DNA of 64,000 nt from Woeseiaceae bacterium (lineage in GTDB: Bacteria > Pseudomonadota > Gammaproteobacteria > Steroidobacterales > Woeseiaceae). The notes under the pieces are model-generated. The model saw only the letters and a list, made by a program, of their open reading frames with translations, did no database searches and was not told the DNA's origin. Positions 20,426 to 29,620 of the stretch are shown piece after piece. Each line of letters starts with the position of its first letter. Position 1 is the first letter of the stretch. Made by a program: the position numbers and the translations under genes. The stretch is taken from positions 1 to 64,000 of the forward strand of contig JAOIZZ010000007.1 in the NCBI GenBank assembly GCA_028227395.1. The letters run 5' to 3'.

Positions 20426-21640
20426 TTAATCCGAAATTCTTTCAGTTAACTCTTTTAAAATCCACTGAATATAAACACTCTCAGCATCCTCCATTCCAGA
20501 AAAAGGACCAGGCTTATAATATCTTGAAGCAACTCCTTTACGATTATTAACAATTATAGTTTTATCAGCTTCAGTCGTGATATCCCATAACCACATCAAT
20601 TGCTCTTTATCATAATCCTTACCTTCTTCTGCATCATTTCTTACTAACCAGTATATTTCACATTCACTCTTATCTATGTCTACAGGTGTAAATACATAAG
20701 CAACTACATGATCACTATAAGCAAGAAGGAATGTAAAAGGCCCCAAAGCAAAATCTGATGCCCCACCATCATAACCCTTAAAATTTCCCAATAATGGTGC
20801 AATTGGTTCTCCATTTTTACTGCCTGTTTTATAACCCTCAAACAATGCAGTTCGACTATAGCCATAACCTTGCTCACCCTTAGGAGCTTTAATGTCGATA
20901 TAATCAATTTCAATATCTTTTAATCCGCAATGCTCCATTTTCTTGATCATATGGCCTTGAACTCGATCACGCTTATTATCATCAAGAGTTAAAGTATGCA
21001 TCTTGGCATAATCTGGATGGGCGGTAGCGCAGTGATAACATTCCTGATAATTTTCAACCGATAATTTCCAATTAGCATCAATAGGGTAAGTTTTTTGAGC
21101 TGCTACTTTAAGGTTCTCAAAATCAAACATCGCCATCGGTTCTTTCAAATCAGTCTTTGCACCATCCAATGAAGGTGGCGAATCAGAGAAACAGATAAAA
21201 ATCATTCCATGCAAAACATCAATAGAAAGCTGATGAAGACTATAATCCTCTTTATCGAAATCACTGGGCATATTTCGTGCCGCAATTAATTTTCCATCTA
21301 TGTCATAAACCCAACCATGATAGGGACAGTTGAATTTCCTTGCTGAGCCTTGCTTTTCCAAACAAACTAATGAGCCACGGTGGCGACAAACATTGGCAAA
21401 TGCATTTAATGAGCCATCTTTCGCTCGCACAATAATAGCTGATTCATTAGCAACATTTAGTACTTTAAAATCTCCAGTATCTGGGATTTGAGACTCATGT
21501 CCTGCGAAAATCCAATTTTGTGTGATTATATGATCTAATTCTAATTGGTAGATGTCTGGATCAGTATAAAAACTCTGATCAAGGGACCAGCCTGGTTTTT
21601 GAGATGAGATTAAATTTTTTATATCCAGTTTTTGATTCAT
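20426..21640 (-). CDS. Rieske-type ring-hydroxylating oxygenase alpha subunit (GbcA/CntA-like)
   Basis: Rieske motif CRHRGS...CPYHGW; mononuclear-iron motif VENYQECYHCATAHPDY. Probable start at 21640 (MNQKLD); the ORF extends to 21667. Confidence 0.88.
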   Translation of the reverse strand: MNQKLDIKNLISSQKPGWSLDQSFYTDPDIYQLELDHIITQNWIFAGHESQIPDTGDFKVLNVANESAIIVRAKDGSLNAFANVCRHRGSLVCLEKQGSARKFNCPYHGWVYDIDGKLIAARNMPSDFDKEDYSLHQLSIDVLHGMIFICFSDSPPSLDGAKTDLKEPMAMFDFENLKVAAQKTYPIDANWKLSVENYQECYHCATAHPDYAKMHTLTLDDNKRDRVQGHMIKKMEHCGLKDIEIDYIDIKAPKGEQGYGYSRTALFEGYKTGSKNGEPIAPLLGNFKGYDGGASDFALGPFTFLLAYSDHVVAYVFTPVDIDKSECEIYWLVRNDAEEGKDYDKEQLMWLWDITTEADKTIIVNNRKGVASRYYKPGPFSGMEDAESVYIQWILKELTERISD

Positions 21641-21839
21641 AGTTTGCATATCTCGATCGTGCCTCATTCGGGTATATCCTAAAGATTTTCATTTTATCCT
21701 TTCCTCCATGAATAAGGTTAGAAAATTTCGTATTATGAAACTTATTAATACATTTAATTATACACATTCTTTTAACGCGAGAATATTATGTTAAATTAGA
21801 GGAAATTATAATGAATCAGAATAACTCACGGAGCAATAA

Positions 21840-23426
21840 ATGAGAAAAATTCTAGTTTTATGTCTATTAACTGTATCAATCATTGGATGCCAACAAGATC
21901 CGAGTGTCTTTGTTAATAATCAAACTTTAGTTGGAAATTTTCATGAAGATACAGAAATTGCTGCCTTTCTTGGTGTGCCTTTTGCAGAGCCACCTTTAAA
22001 AGATTTGAGATGGCATAAACCAGTGGCTTTTAAAGCAAAAAACTCAGTTCGAAATGCGCAACAATTTTCCTCAGCCTGCATGCAGAAAATGGGAATTCTC
22101 GAATGGTATCGAGATTTAGCAGAAATTTTTGTAAATGATCGAAATGTCGTCTCTGATCTTGTGACTGATGAGGATTGCTTGTACTTAAATATTTGGACAC
22201 CCACTTTAGATAGCTCTGCCAATTTACCTGTAATGGTTTATATTCATGGTGGCAGTAATGACAGTGGTTGGTCGTTTGAGCCAAATTATCACGGATACGG
22301 ATTAGCAGAAAAAAATGTAGTAGTTGTGAGTATCGCTTATAGATTGGGTGGCTTTGGTTTTCTGTCACATCCAGATCTAGACAAATCAAATGGAATAGCT
22401 AATTTTGGTCTTTGGGATCAGATCGCAGGCTTACAATGGATTAAAGATCATATTGATCAATTCGGTGGTAACCCTGATTTAATTACAGCCTTTGGTGAAT
22501 CAGCTGGGGCACAAGATATTTTAGCTTTAATGTTCGCGGCTCCTGCGAAAAATCTTTTTCGGCAAGCCATACTTCAAAGTAATGCCGGTTTTGGTTTACC
22601 AGAAGAAACTGATGGTAATGGGCATGTTAAATCTAGTATTACAAATGAACAAGATCGTGGAATAGCTCTTGCAAAAAGCTTAAGTAAGAATAATATTCCA
22701 CTCTCTTTAAATGAATTAAGAGAAGTATCCGCTTCTGATATCTTAATGAAATACCATGAAATATTTCCAAATTATTATCATTCTCCCGCGGTAGATAATC
22801 AGTTAATCAAAACTGCCACATGGACTGATATTCATCAATCAGATCTATCGCACATGAAAGTAATTATTGGTACAAATGCTGATGAATATTATGCTAATAC
22901 GCCAGAAGAAAGTAACCAAGAAATGGTCAAAAATATCACCTCAATGCTGTTCAAAGAAGAAAGTGAGATAGCATTCAATGCCCTCAAAGATGAAAGCGAC
23001 CCAAGAAATTCTATAGATCGATTATATACAGCTGATGGCATGTTATGCCCTTCTGAAGTTTTAGCTGAGCGCATTACATCCGATAATGGAAATAGCTGGG
23101 TCTACTATTTTAACCGAATCAGAGAGGGTGCCGCGGCTCAGCATCCTATGATTAGGGCTTATCATGGGGCAGAATTACCTTATGTTTTCAATACTCATGA
23201 TAAATGGATGACTACCAATGAGGTGGATTTAAAAATTACTAATATTATAACTGACTACTGGATAAATTTTGCAAAAACGGGTGACCCGAATGGTGAAAAT
23301 ATTCCTACTTGGCCGATGTTCAATACTGATAATCTTGTACAAAGCTTTGGTAATAATGTTCGGACAATCCCATCAACAGAGCCTATTTTATGTAAATTAT
23401 ATGCAGCTAGAGACAATAAAAGTTAA
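21840..23426 (+). CDS. Type-B carboxylesterase, predicted lipoprotein
   Basis: VYIHGGSNDSGW, FGESAGAQDI nucleophile elbow, AYHGAELPYVF catalytic His; N-terminal lipobox SIIGC. Confidence 0.88.
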   Translation: MRKILVLCLLTVSIIGCQQDPSVFVNNQTLVGNFHEDTEIAAFLGVPFAEPPLKDLRWHKPVAFKAKNSVRNAQQFSSACMQKMGILEWYRDLAEIFVNDRNVVSDLVTDEDCLYLNIWTPTLDSSANLPVMVYIHGGSNDSGWSFEPNYHGYGLAEKNVVVVSIAYRLGGFGFLSHPDLDKSNGIANFGLWDQIAGLQWIKDHIDQFGGNPDLITAFGESAGAQDILALMFAAPAKNLFRQAILQSNAGFGLPEETDGNGHVKSSITNEQDRGIALAKSLSKNNIPLSLNELREVSASDILMKYHEIFPNYYHSPAVDNQLIKTATWTDIHQSDLSHMKVIIGTNADEYYANTPEESNQEMVKNITSMLFKEESEIAFNALKDESDPRNSIDRLYTADGMLCPSEVLAERITSDNGNSWVYYFNRIREGAAAQHPMIRAYHGAELPYVFNTHDKWMTTNEVDLKITNIITDYWINFAKTGDPNGENIPTWPMFNTDNLVQSFGNNVRTIPSTEPILCKLYAARDNKS

Positions 23427-23447
23427 TGTTATTTAGGGTTAAAATTT

Positions 23448-24890
23448 ATGTATCTTGGTTTAGATCTCGGCACATCATCAGTTAAAGTCATAGTTATTGA
23501 TAATGATGGATTGACTGTGGCACAGTCTAGTTGCTCATTGTCAATCTCTCATCCACACCCATTATGGAGTGAACAAAATCCTGATGATTGGCTAAAAGCA
23601 GCTGAAGAAAGTATTTTAGGTATCCCCAAACAGATTCGAGAGAATATTCAAGGTATAGGACTTTCTGGTCAGATGCATGGTGCCGTCTTAATAGATAAGA
23701 AAAATCGACCATTAAGACCAGCGATACTCTGGAATGATGGAAGATCCTTCAAAGAATGTCGTGAGATTGAAAAAAATAACCCTCAACTCCATTCAATAAC
23801 TGGCAACCAAGTCATGCCAGGATTTACTGCTCCAAAAATTGCTTGGCTAGAAAAACACGAACCTCAAATTTTTTCCACAATCCATAAAGTGCTTCTTCCC
23901 AAAGATTATTTAAGACTCATCTGGAGTGGTGAATATGCCACTGATCTGTCAGATGCATCAGGGACGTTGTGGCTAGATGTAAAAAATAGAATTTGGAGTA
24001 ATGCTGCAGTTAATGTCTCCAAATTATCTATAGAGCAACTACCTGAAGTGTTTGAGGGATACGAAATAACCGGATCAATCTCACAAACAACCGCAAAAAG
24101 ACTAGGGATCCCTCAGGTACCTATCGTTGCTGGAGCTGGGGATCAAGCTGCTGGAGCTATTGGTGCGTCAGTAATAAAGCCAAATGATGCTTCTTTAGTT
24201 CTAGGAACATCTGGTGTTTTGTTTATCGTAACTGAAGGTTTTTTACCGAATACTAAAGAAGGTGTTCATGCATTTTGCCATGCTCTTCCGAATAAATGGC
24301 ATCAAATGGCTGTAATATTGTCAGCAGCTTCAGCCATTGATTGGGTTGCAAATCTTACTGGTTTTGGTTCCCCAGAAGAAGCTTATCGGGCGGCAGAGAG
24401 AAAAGGCACATCAGATGATGTTATGTTTTTACCTTACCTCAATGGTGAGCGAACTCCTCATAATGACCCGCATGCAAAAGCTATGTTGCATGGATTACAA
24501 GCAACTACCGATAAATCAGCCATCATGCATGCGGCGTTGGAAGGCGTTGCTTTCGCATTAACTGATGGCTATGAAGCATTAAAAAAAGCGGGTGGTTTAT
24601 GTGAATCAATCTCAGTTATTGGGGGTGGCTCTAGATCTTTATATTGGGGAAAAATTATCGCTAATTGTCTCAATAAGACTTTAATATACCGAAATGAGGC
24701 AGATACGGGTCCTGCAAAAGGTGCGGCATGTTTGGCCTTTAGTGGTGTCACAGGTAATAATATTGAATCAATATCTAAACCATTACCCATTAAACAGGTA
24801 ATTGAGCCGGAAAAAAATTATACTGAATTTTATGCTCAAAAATTCCAAACATGGCAATCTCTCTATCAAGAAACCAAACATTTCAATTAA
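23448..24890 (+). CDS. xylB: Xylulokinase (FGGY kinase)
   Basis: YLGLDLGTSSVKVIVID, GLSGQMHGAVLID, PAILWNDGRS; followed by xylA. Confidence 0.92.
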   Translation: MYLGLDLGTSSVKVIVIDNDGLTVAQSSCSLSISHPHPLWSEQNPDDWLKAAEESILGIPKQIRENIQGIGLSGQMHGAVLIDKKNRPLRPAILWNDGRSFKECREIEKNNPQLHSITGNQVMPGFTAPKIAWLEKHEPQIFSTIHKVLLPKDYLRLIWSGEYATDLSDASGTLWLDVKNRIWSNAAVNVSKLSIEQLPEVFEGYEITGSISQTTAKRLGIPQVPIVAGAGDQAAGAIGASVIKPNDASLVLGTSGVLFIVTEGFLPNTKEGVHAFCHALPNKWHQMAVILSAASAIDWVANLTGFGSPEEAYRAAERKGTSDDVMFLPYLNGERTPHNDPHAKAMLHGLQATTDKSAIMHAALEGVAFALTDGYEALKKAGGLCESISVIGGGSRSLYWGKIIANCLNKTLIYRNEADTGPAKGAACLAFSGVTGNNIESISKPLPIKQVIEPEKNYTEFYAQKFQTWQSLYQETKHFN

Positions 24891-24906
24891 ATAAAGAACG
24901 ATCCCT

Positions 24907-26214
24907 ATGTCACATAAAATATTTAGTCATATTCCACCCATTGAATACAAAGGCGCTAATAATAAAGATCCTATGGCATTCAATTTTTATGAAGCAGAGC
25001 GTGAAATATATGGGAAAACTATGCGCGATCATTTGCGTTTCTCAGTCTGCTATTGGCATTCCTTTAATTGGTTAGGTAATGATGTATTTGGGGATGGGGC
25101 TTTTCCTCGCCCATGGCTAACAGGTGAGAATAATAATCAAAATGCACTTCATAAATTAGATGCCGCATTTGATTTTTTCGAACGATTAGGCACTTCTTTT
25201 TTCTGCTTTCATGATGTTGATATGGCAGCTCACGGTAACTCTGTAAAAGAATTGACTGAAAATGTAAAAAAAATATCAGAGCCATTAGCTAAAAAAATGT
25301 CAGATACGGACATCAAACTTTTGTGGGGAACGGCCAATCTATTTAGTCATCCACGTTATATGGCCGGTGCAGCCACAAATCCGGATCCAGAAATATTTAA
25401 ATGTGCTGCTGCCCAAGTTCATTGCATGCTCGACATCACTCACCAACTTAATGGAGAAAATTATGTTTTATGGGGAGGCAGAGAGGGTTATGACACACTT
25501 TTAAATACCAATATAAAGCAAGAATTAGAACAATTGGCTCGATTTCTCTCTTTAGTAGTTGAGCATAAACATAAAATTGGTTTTAAAGGCACCCTTCTTA
25601 TCGAGCCTAAACCACATGAACCAACTAAGCATCAATATGATCGTGATGTTGCCACAGTGGTAGCTTTTCTTGAGCGTTATGACCTCCAAAATGAAATTAA
25701 ATTAAATATCGAAGCAAATCATGCCACGATGGCAGGTTCTTCTTTTGAGCATGAAGTGGCGAATGCTTTTGCCCTAGATGCATTTGGTTCAATAGATATT
25801 AATCGTGGTGACCCTCAAAATGGCTGGGATACTGACCAGTTTCATAATGATCCTAAAGAAATAGCCCTAATAATGAGGCACATTCTTTTAAATGGAGGAA
25901 TGAAAAACGGGGGCTTTAACTTCGATGCAAAACTAAGGCGCCAAAGCATCGATGCTGAGGATCTATTCATCGCCCATATTGGAGGGATAGATAATCTGGC
26001 AAGAGGCTTAATCAACGGTGTTAAATTAATTGAAGAAAAAGTTCTTAATGATTTTTTAAAAAAGCGCTATCAAGACTGGTCTAATGAGGAAGGACAAATG
26101 ATTCTGTCTGGTGAATTGTCGTTAGAACAATTATCTAACCTTGCCCAAGATCCTGAGCCAAAGTCAGGAAAACAGGAATTTCTTGAAAATTACATCAATC
26201 GAATTATCGGGTAA
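24907..26214 (+). CDS. xylA: Xylose isomerase
   Basis: FCFHDVDMAAHG, YVLWGGREGYDTLLNT, LIEPKPHEPTKHQYD, IEANHATMAGSSFEHE. Confidence 0.96.
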   Translation: MSHKIFSHIPPIEYKGANNKDPMAFNFYEAEREIYGKTMRDHLRFSVCYWHSFNWLGNDVFGDGAFPRPWLTGENNNQNALHKLDAAFDFFERLGTSFFCFHDVDMAAHGNSVKELTENVKKISEPLAKKMSDTDIKLLWGTANLFSHPRYMAGAATNPDPEIFKCAAAQVHCMLDITHQLNGENYVLWGGREGYDTLLNTNIKQELEQLARFLSLVVEHKHKIGFKGTLLIEPKPHEPTKHQYDRDVATVVAFLERYDLQNEIKLNIEANHATMAGSSFEHEVANAFALDAFGSIDINRGDPQNGWDTDQFHNDPKEIALIMRHILLNGGMKNGGFNFDAKLRRQSIDAEDLFIAHIGGIDNLARGLINGVKLIEEKVLNDFLKKRYQDWSNEEGQMILSGELSLEQLSNLAQDPEPKSGKQEFLENYINRIIG

Positions 26215-26226
26215 AAAATTTAGCTA

Positions 26227-27687
26227 TCAAAGCTTTATACAAATATTTGTTAACTCAGAATAAAATTCTAAGGAATGCAAACCACCTTCGCGCCCTACAC
26301 CCGAGAGTTTAATGCCACCAAATGGGGTTCTCAGGTCCCTTAAAAACCAAGTATTAACCCACACCACACCAACTCCTAATTGTCGTGAGACACGATGAGC
26401 TCTTTTAATATCCTTAGTCCAAACAGCGGCGGCTAAGCCATATTTACTATTATTCACTTTCTCGACTACTTCTTCTTCTGAATCAAAAGAACTAATGTGG
26501 CAAACTGGGCCAAATACCTCTTGTTTGACCATGTCTGCTTCCTCTGAAAGTCCAGTAAATATGGTCGGCTGAACCCACGATCCTTTTTTTCTCGAATCTT
26601 TAAATTCTGGCACTCCGCCACCAGTGACTAAGTTACCACCCTCTTCTATAGCCCTAGCAAAGCAGGCCAAAACTTTTACTTGATGCTCTTTAGAGATTAA
26701 TGGACCTAATTCTGCCGATTGACCTTCAGGCCAATTCTCAATTAAAGCTTCAGCACGTTTTTTTAATTCTAAAACAAATTTCTCATAGATTGATGCATGA
26801 ACATAAACTCTCTCTGAACACAAACAAACTTGACCGCAATTAGAAAATACTGATCTTACTGTACCCTCAATAGCAGCATCAAAATCTGCATCATCAAATA
26901 TGATGGCAGCATTTTTTCCTCCTAACTCAAAAGAAACTGGTTTAACATCATTCGCAGCCACTTTCATAATCTCTGAGCCAGTTGCCGATTCACCCGTAAA
27001 TGTAATCGCATCAATATCTTCGTGTTTTGTTAGATACTCACCAGTAGAACCTGGACCAAATCCATGCAATAAATTAAAAACTCCAGATGGCAGTCCAACC
27101 TCATGAATAACTTCCGCTAATAAGGTTGCGCTCCCAGGTGTTTCTTCTGATGGTTTGGCAATAACACAATTACCCATGGCTAATGCAGGTGCGAGCTTCC
27201 AAGTTAAAAGCAATAAAGGTAGATTCCAAGGGGCAATAACTGCAATAACACCCGTAGGTTTTCTGACAGCATAATTTAGTGCTCCAGATCCATCGGGTGT
27301 ATCCATCTCAAAACACTCAGTACTCACCGTTCTAGCTAGGTCAGAAAAAAATCTAAAATTCTCCGCCCCACGAGGAATATCAATAGTTCTTGCATGTGAT
27401 TGAGGTTTACCCGTATCAGAAATTTCTGCATCAACAAAATCATCAAACCTTGCTTCAATACCATCCGCAATACGTCGAAGTAATTTACAGCGCTCTATTA
27501 AAGGTATTGTTCCCCATTCTCCTTTCAATGCGATCTTTGCAGCTCCTACAGCTTTTTCTACCATCTGTTTGTCAGCTTCGGCCACCCTGGCAATCAAAGA
27601 TCCATCAACAGGATTGATATCATCAAAAAGACGATCGGATGATAAAAATTCACCAGCTATATAATTTTTATAAATTTTTGATGTCAT
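26227..27687 (-). CDS. Aldehyde dehydrogenase, 2-hydroxymuconic/aminomuconic semialdehyde dehydrogenase-like
   Basis: FELGGKNAAIIFDDADFD, SNCGQVCLCSERVYVH catalytic Cys context, EVFGPVCHI. Confidence 0.85.
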   Translation of the reverse strand: MTSKIYKNYIAGEFLSSDRLFDDINPVDGSLIARVAEADKQMVEKAVGAAKIALKGEWGTIPLIERCKLLRRIADGIEARFDDFVDAEISDTGKPQSHARTIDIPRGAENFRFFSDLARTVSTECFEMDTPDGSGALNYAVRKPTGVIAVIAPWNLPLLLLTWKLAPALAMGNCVIAKPSEETPGSATLLAEVIHEVGLPSGVFNLLHGFGPGSTGEYLTKHEDIDAITFTGESATGSEIMKVAANDVKPVSFELGGKNAAIIFDDADFDAAIEGTVRSVFSNCGQVCLCSERVYVHASIYEKFVLELKKRAEALIENWPEGQSAELGPLISKEHQVKVLACFARAIEEGGNLVTGGGVPEFKDSRKKGSWVQPTIFTGLSEEADMVKQEVFGPVCHISSFDSEEEVVEKVNNSKYGLAAAVWTKDIKRAHRVSRQLGVGVVWVNTWFLRDLRTPFGGIKLSGVGREGGLHSLEFYSELTNICIKL

Positions 27688-27725
27688 AAAATTCTACTAT
27701 GGAAATAATTCTAATTAATTATTCT

Positions 27726-29489
27726 CTAACGTTGGTATTTTAATTCCCCCCCAACATAGGTCATATCTATTTCAGTCGATGGTATATCACTATCTTCAAT
27801 GGTAAGTAGATTTTTTGATAACACTATAAAATCAGCGTATTTACCTGGAGTAAGTGATCCTTTGAAACTCTCTTCAAACGCAGCAAAAGCATTATTAATG
27901 GTATACGTTTCTATTGCTTCCACACGTGTCATTTTATGCTCTGGGTAGAAGGCGTCTCCATTAATCATTTTCCTCGTAACAGAAGAATAGTAAGAAGCAA
28001 TCGGATCAATTCTCTCTACTGGAACATCGGTACCATTTGTAAGTACGGCACCAGTATTGAATAAATCACGCCAAGGCTGGGAAGTTGCTTTTGCACGAAT
28101 ATCACCCAATCTGCTTGGAATCCATGGACCATCTGAAGTACCATGAACCGCTTGAATTGAAGCTATGACACCAAGCCCACCAAATCTTGGTACGTCCTCT
28201 GGATCGATATGTTGAGCATGCTCTATACGCCAACGTAATTGTTTACCATCAACATCTAATTGCTGCCAAATATTTTCATACAAATCTAAAATTTCACGAT
28301 TAGCTCGGTCGCCAATCGCATGAGTATTAACCTGAAACCCGTGTTTGACAGCTATCTCAGCTGTACCTGATATATCCTCTACAGTCTCTAATACCAATCC
28401 GTCCGTTTCGGGTAAATCAAGATATGGATCAAGGAGCCATGCTCCATGCGCACCTAGTGCACCATCTACCTGACGTTTTATAGAACGCACGGTTAGAAAA
28501 TCGTTGCCTTCAGAAACCATTTTATATTGAGGCAAAGCTTGATCCATAAGAGCATTTGATTCACCTCTTACCATTACATAAAGACGGACATCTAGCTCTT
28601 CCTCTGCCTCCAGTTTTTTAAAGAAATCTATAGTCTCAAAACTTGCACCCGCATCATGAAACGAAGTTATGCCATGCTTTAAAGATTCATCTGCAGCAAG
28701 CTTTACTCTTTCTCGATTTTGCAGCTCAATTTGCTGTGGCGTCAGACGACCATCATATTCATTTCTAGGCCCACGAATTAGTCTCTGCGCTGTCTCTCTC
28801 ATTAATCCTGTAGCCTTTCCTGTTGAGTCCCTAACAATAGTGCCACCTTCAGGGTCTAGGGTATTATCATTCACTCCTGCAATCTCAAGTGCAGCATCAT
28901 TCCAAAACGCGGCATGGCCACTAGCATGGCCTAATATAACCGGATTCTCTGGTGATATTTTATTTAAGGTTTCATTGATAGGCACTCCATCAACTGCATC
29001 CGCAGGTACACTTTGCCATTTATCTTGATGCCAGCCACGACCAAAAATCCATTCACCAGGCTTCGATTTATCCACCGCGACCGCGACCTTACGGACAATT
29101 TCTGACCAATCACCGACATCATTTAAATCAAGTATTTGCTTAGAACGACCTAAACTCATGAAATGGCCATGCCCTTCTATAAATCCAGGCATAACAAAGC
29201 GCCCGTTCAATTCTATCACTCGTGTTTTATCACCAATATATTCTGTGATTTCATCATCACTTCCAACAGCAGTTATTTTGTAGTCATTTATGGCCATAGC
29301 AGAGACGTTACCGTAATTAAGATCGACTGTTGCTATATCTCCACCAAGTAAAACTAGATCTGCTTGTTTTGCCATTTTATTTGATTTGTTATCTGATGGA
29401 TCTAATTTAGCTCCATCTCCACAAGCACCTATGATAATCATCATCATAAGACCTATATTCAAGGTAATAATTTTTCTAAGCATAATCAT
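27726..29489 (-). CDS. Amidohydrolase family protein (YtcJ-like), predicted lipoprotein
   Basis: FVMPGFIEGHGHF metal ligands, IEHAQHIDPEDV, TNGTDVPVERIDP; lipobox IIGAC. Confidence 0.85.
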   Translation of the reverse strand: MIMLRKIITLNIGLMMMIIIGACGDGAKLDPSDNKSNKMAKQADLVLLGGDIATVDLNYGNVSAMAINDYKITAVGSDDEITEYIGDKTRVIELNGRFVMPGFIEGHGHFMSLGRSKQILDLNDVGDWSEIVRKVAVAVDKSKPGEWIFGRGWHQDKWQSVPADAVDGVPINETLNKISPENPVILGHASGHAAFWNDAALEIAGVNDNTLDPEGGTIVRDSTGKATGLMRETAQRLIRGPRNEYDGRLTPQQIELQNRERVKLAADESLKHGITSFHDAGASFETIDFFKKLEAEEELDVRLYVMVRGESNALMDQALPQYKMVSEGNDFLTVRSIKRQVDGALGAHGAWLLDPYLDLPETDGLVLETVEDISGTAEIAVKHGFQVNTHAIGDRANREILDLYENIWQQLDVDGKQLRWRIEHAQHIDPEDVPRFGGLGVIASIQAVHGTSDGPWIPSRLGDIRAKATSQPWRDLFNTGAVLTNGTDVPVERIDPIASYYSSVTRKMINGDAFYPEHKMTRVEAIETYTINNAFAAFEESFKGSLTPGKYADFIVLSKNLLTIEDSDIPSTEIDMTYVGGELKYQR

Positions 29490-29620
29490 TAATCTCTTTT
29501 TTAAATTAATTACTAAATTTTTTTCACTTCATAATTACAATAATCTCTTCTTAGTGTACATTATACGCCAATGGTAATTTACTAGAAACACTTGAATTCA
29601 GACTTGAGGTTAATTATTTT

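Noticed and set aside
21941-22389. Two minus-strand ORFs (93 and 119 aa) opposite the carboxylesterase
   Set aside because: Antisense to a gene with a clear catalytic motif; no recognisable domain or ribosome-binding site.
28669-29028. 119-aa plus-strand ORF inside the amidohydrolase
   Set aside because: Shadow ORF, Ser/Pro/Ala-rich, opposite conserved amidohydrolase motifs.
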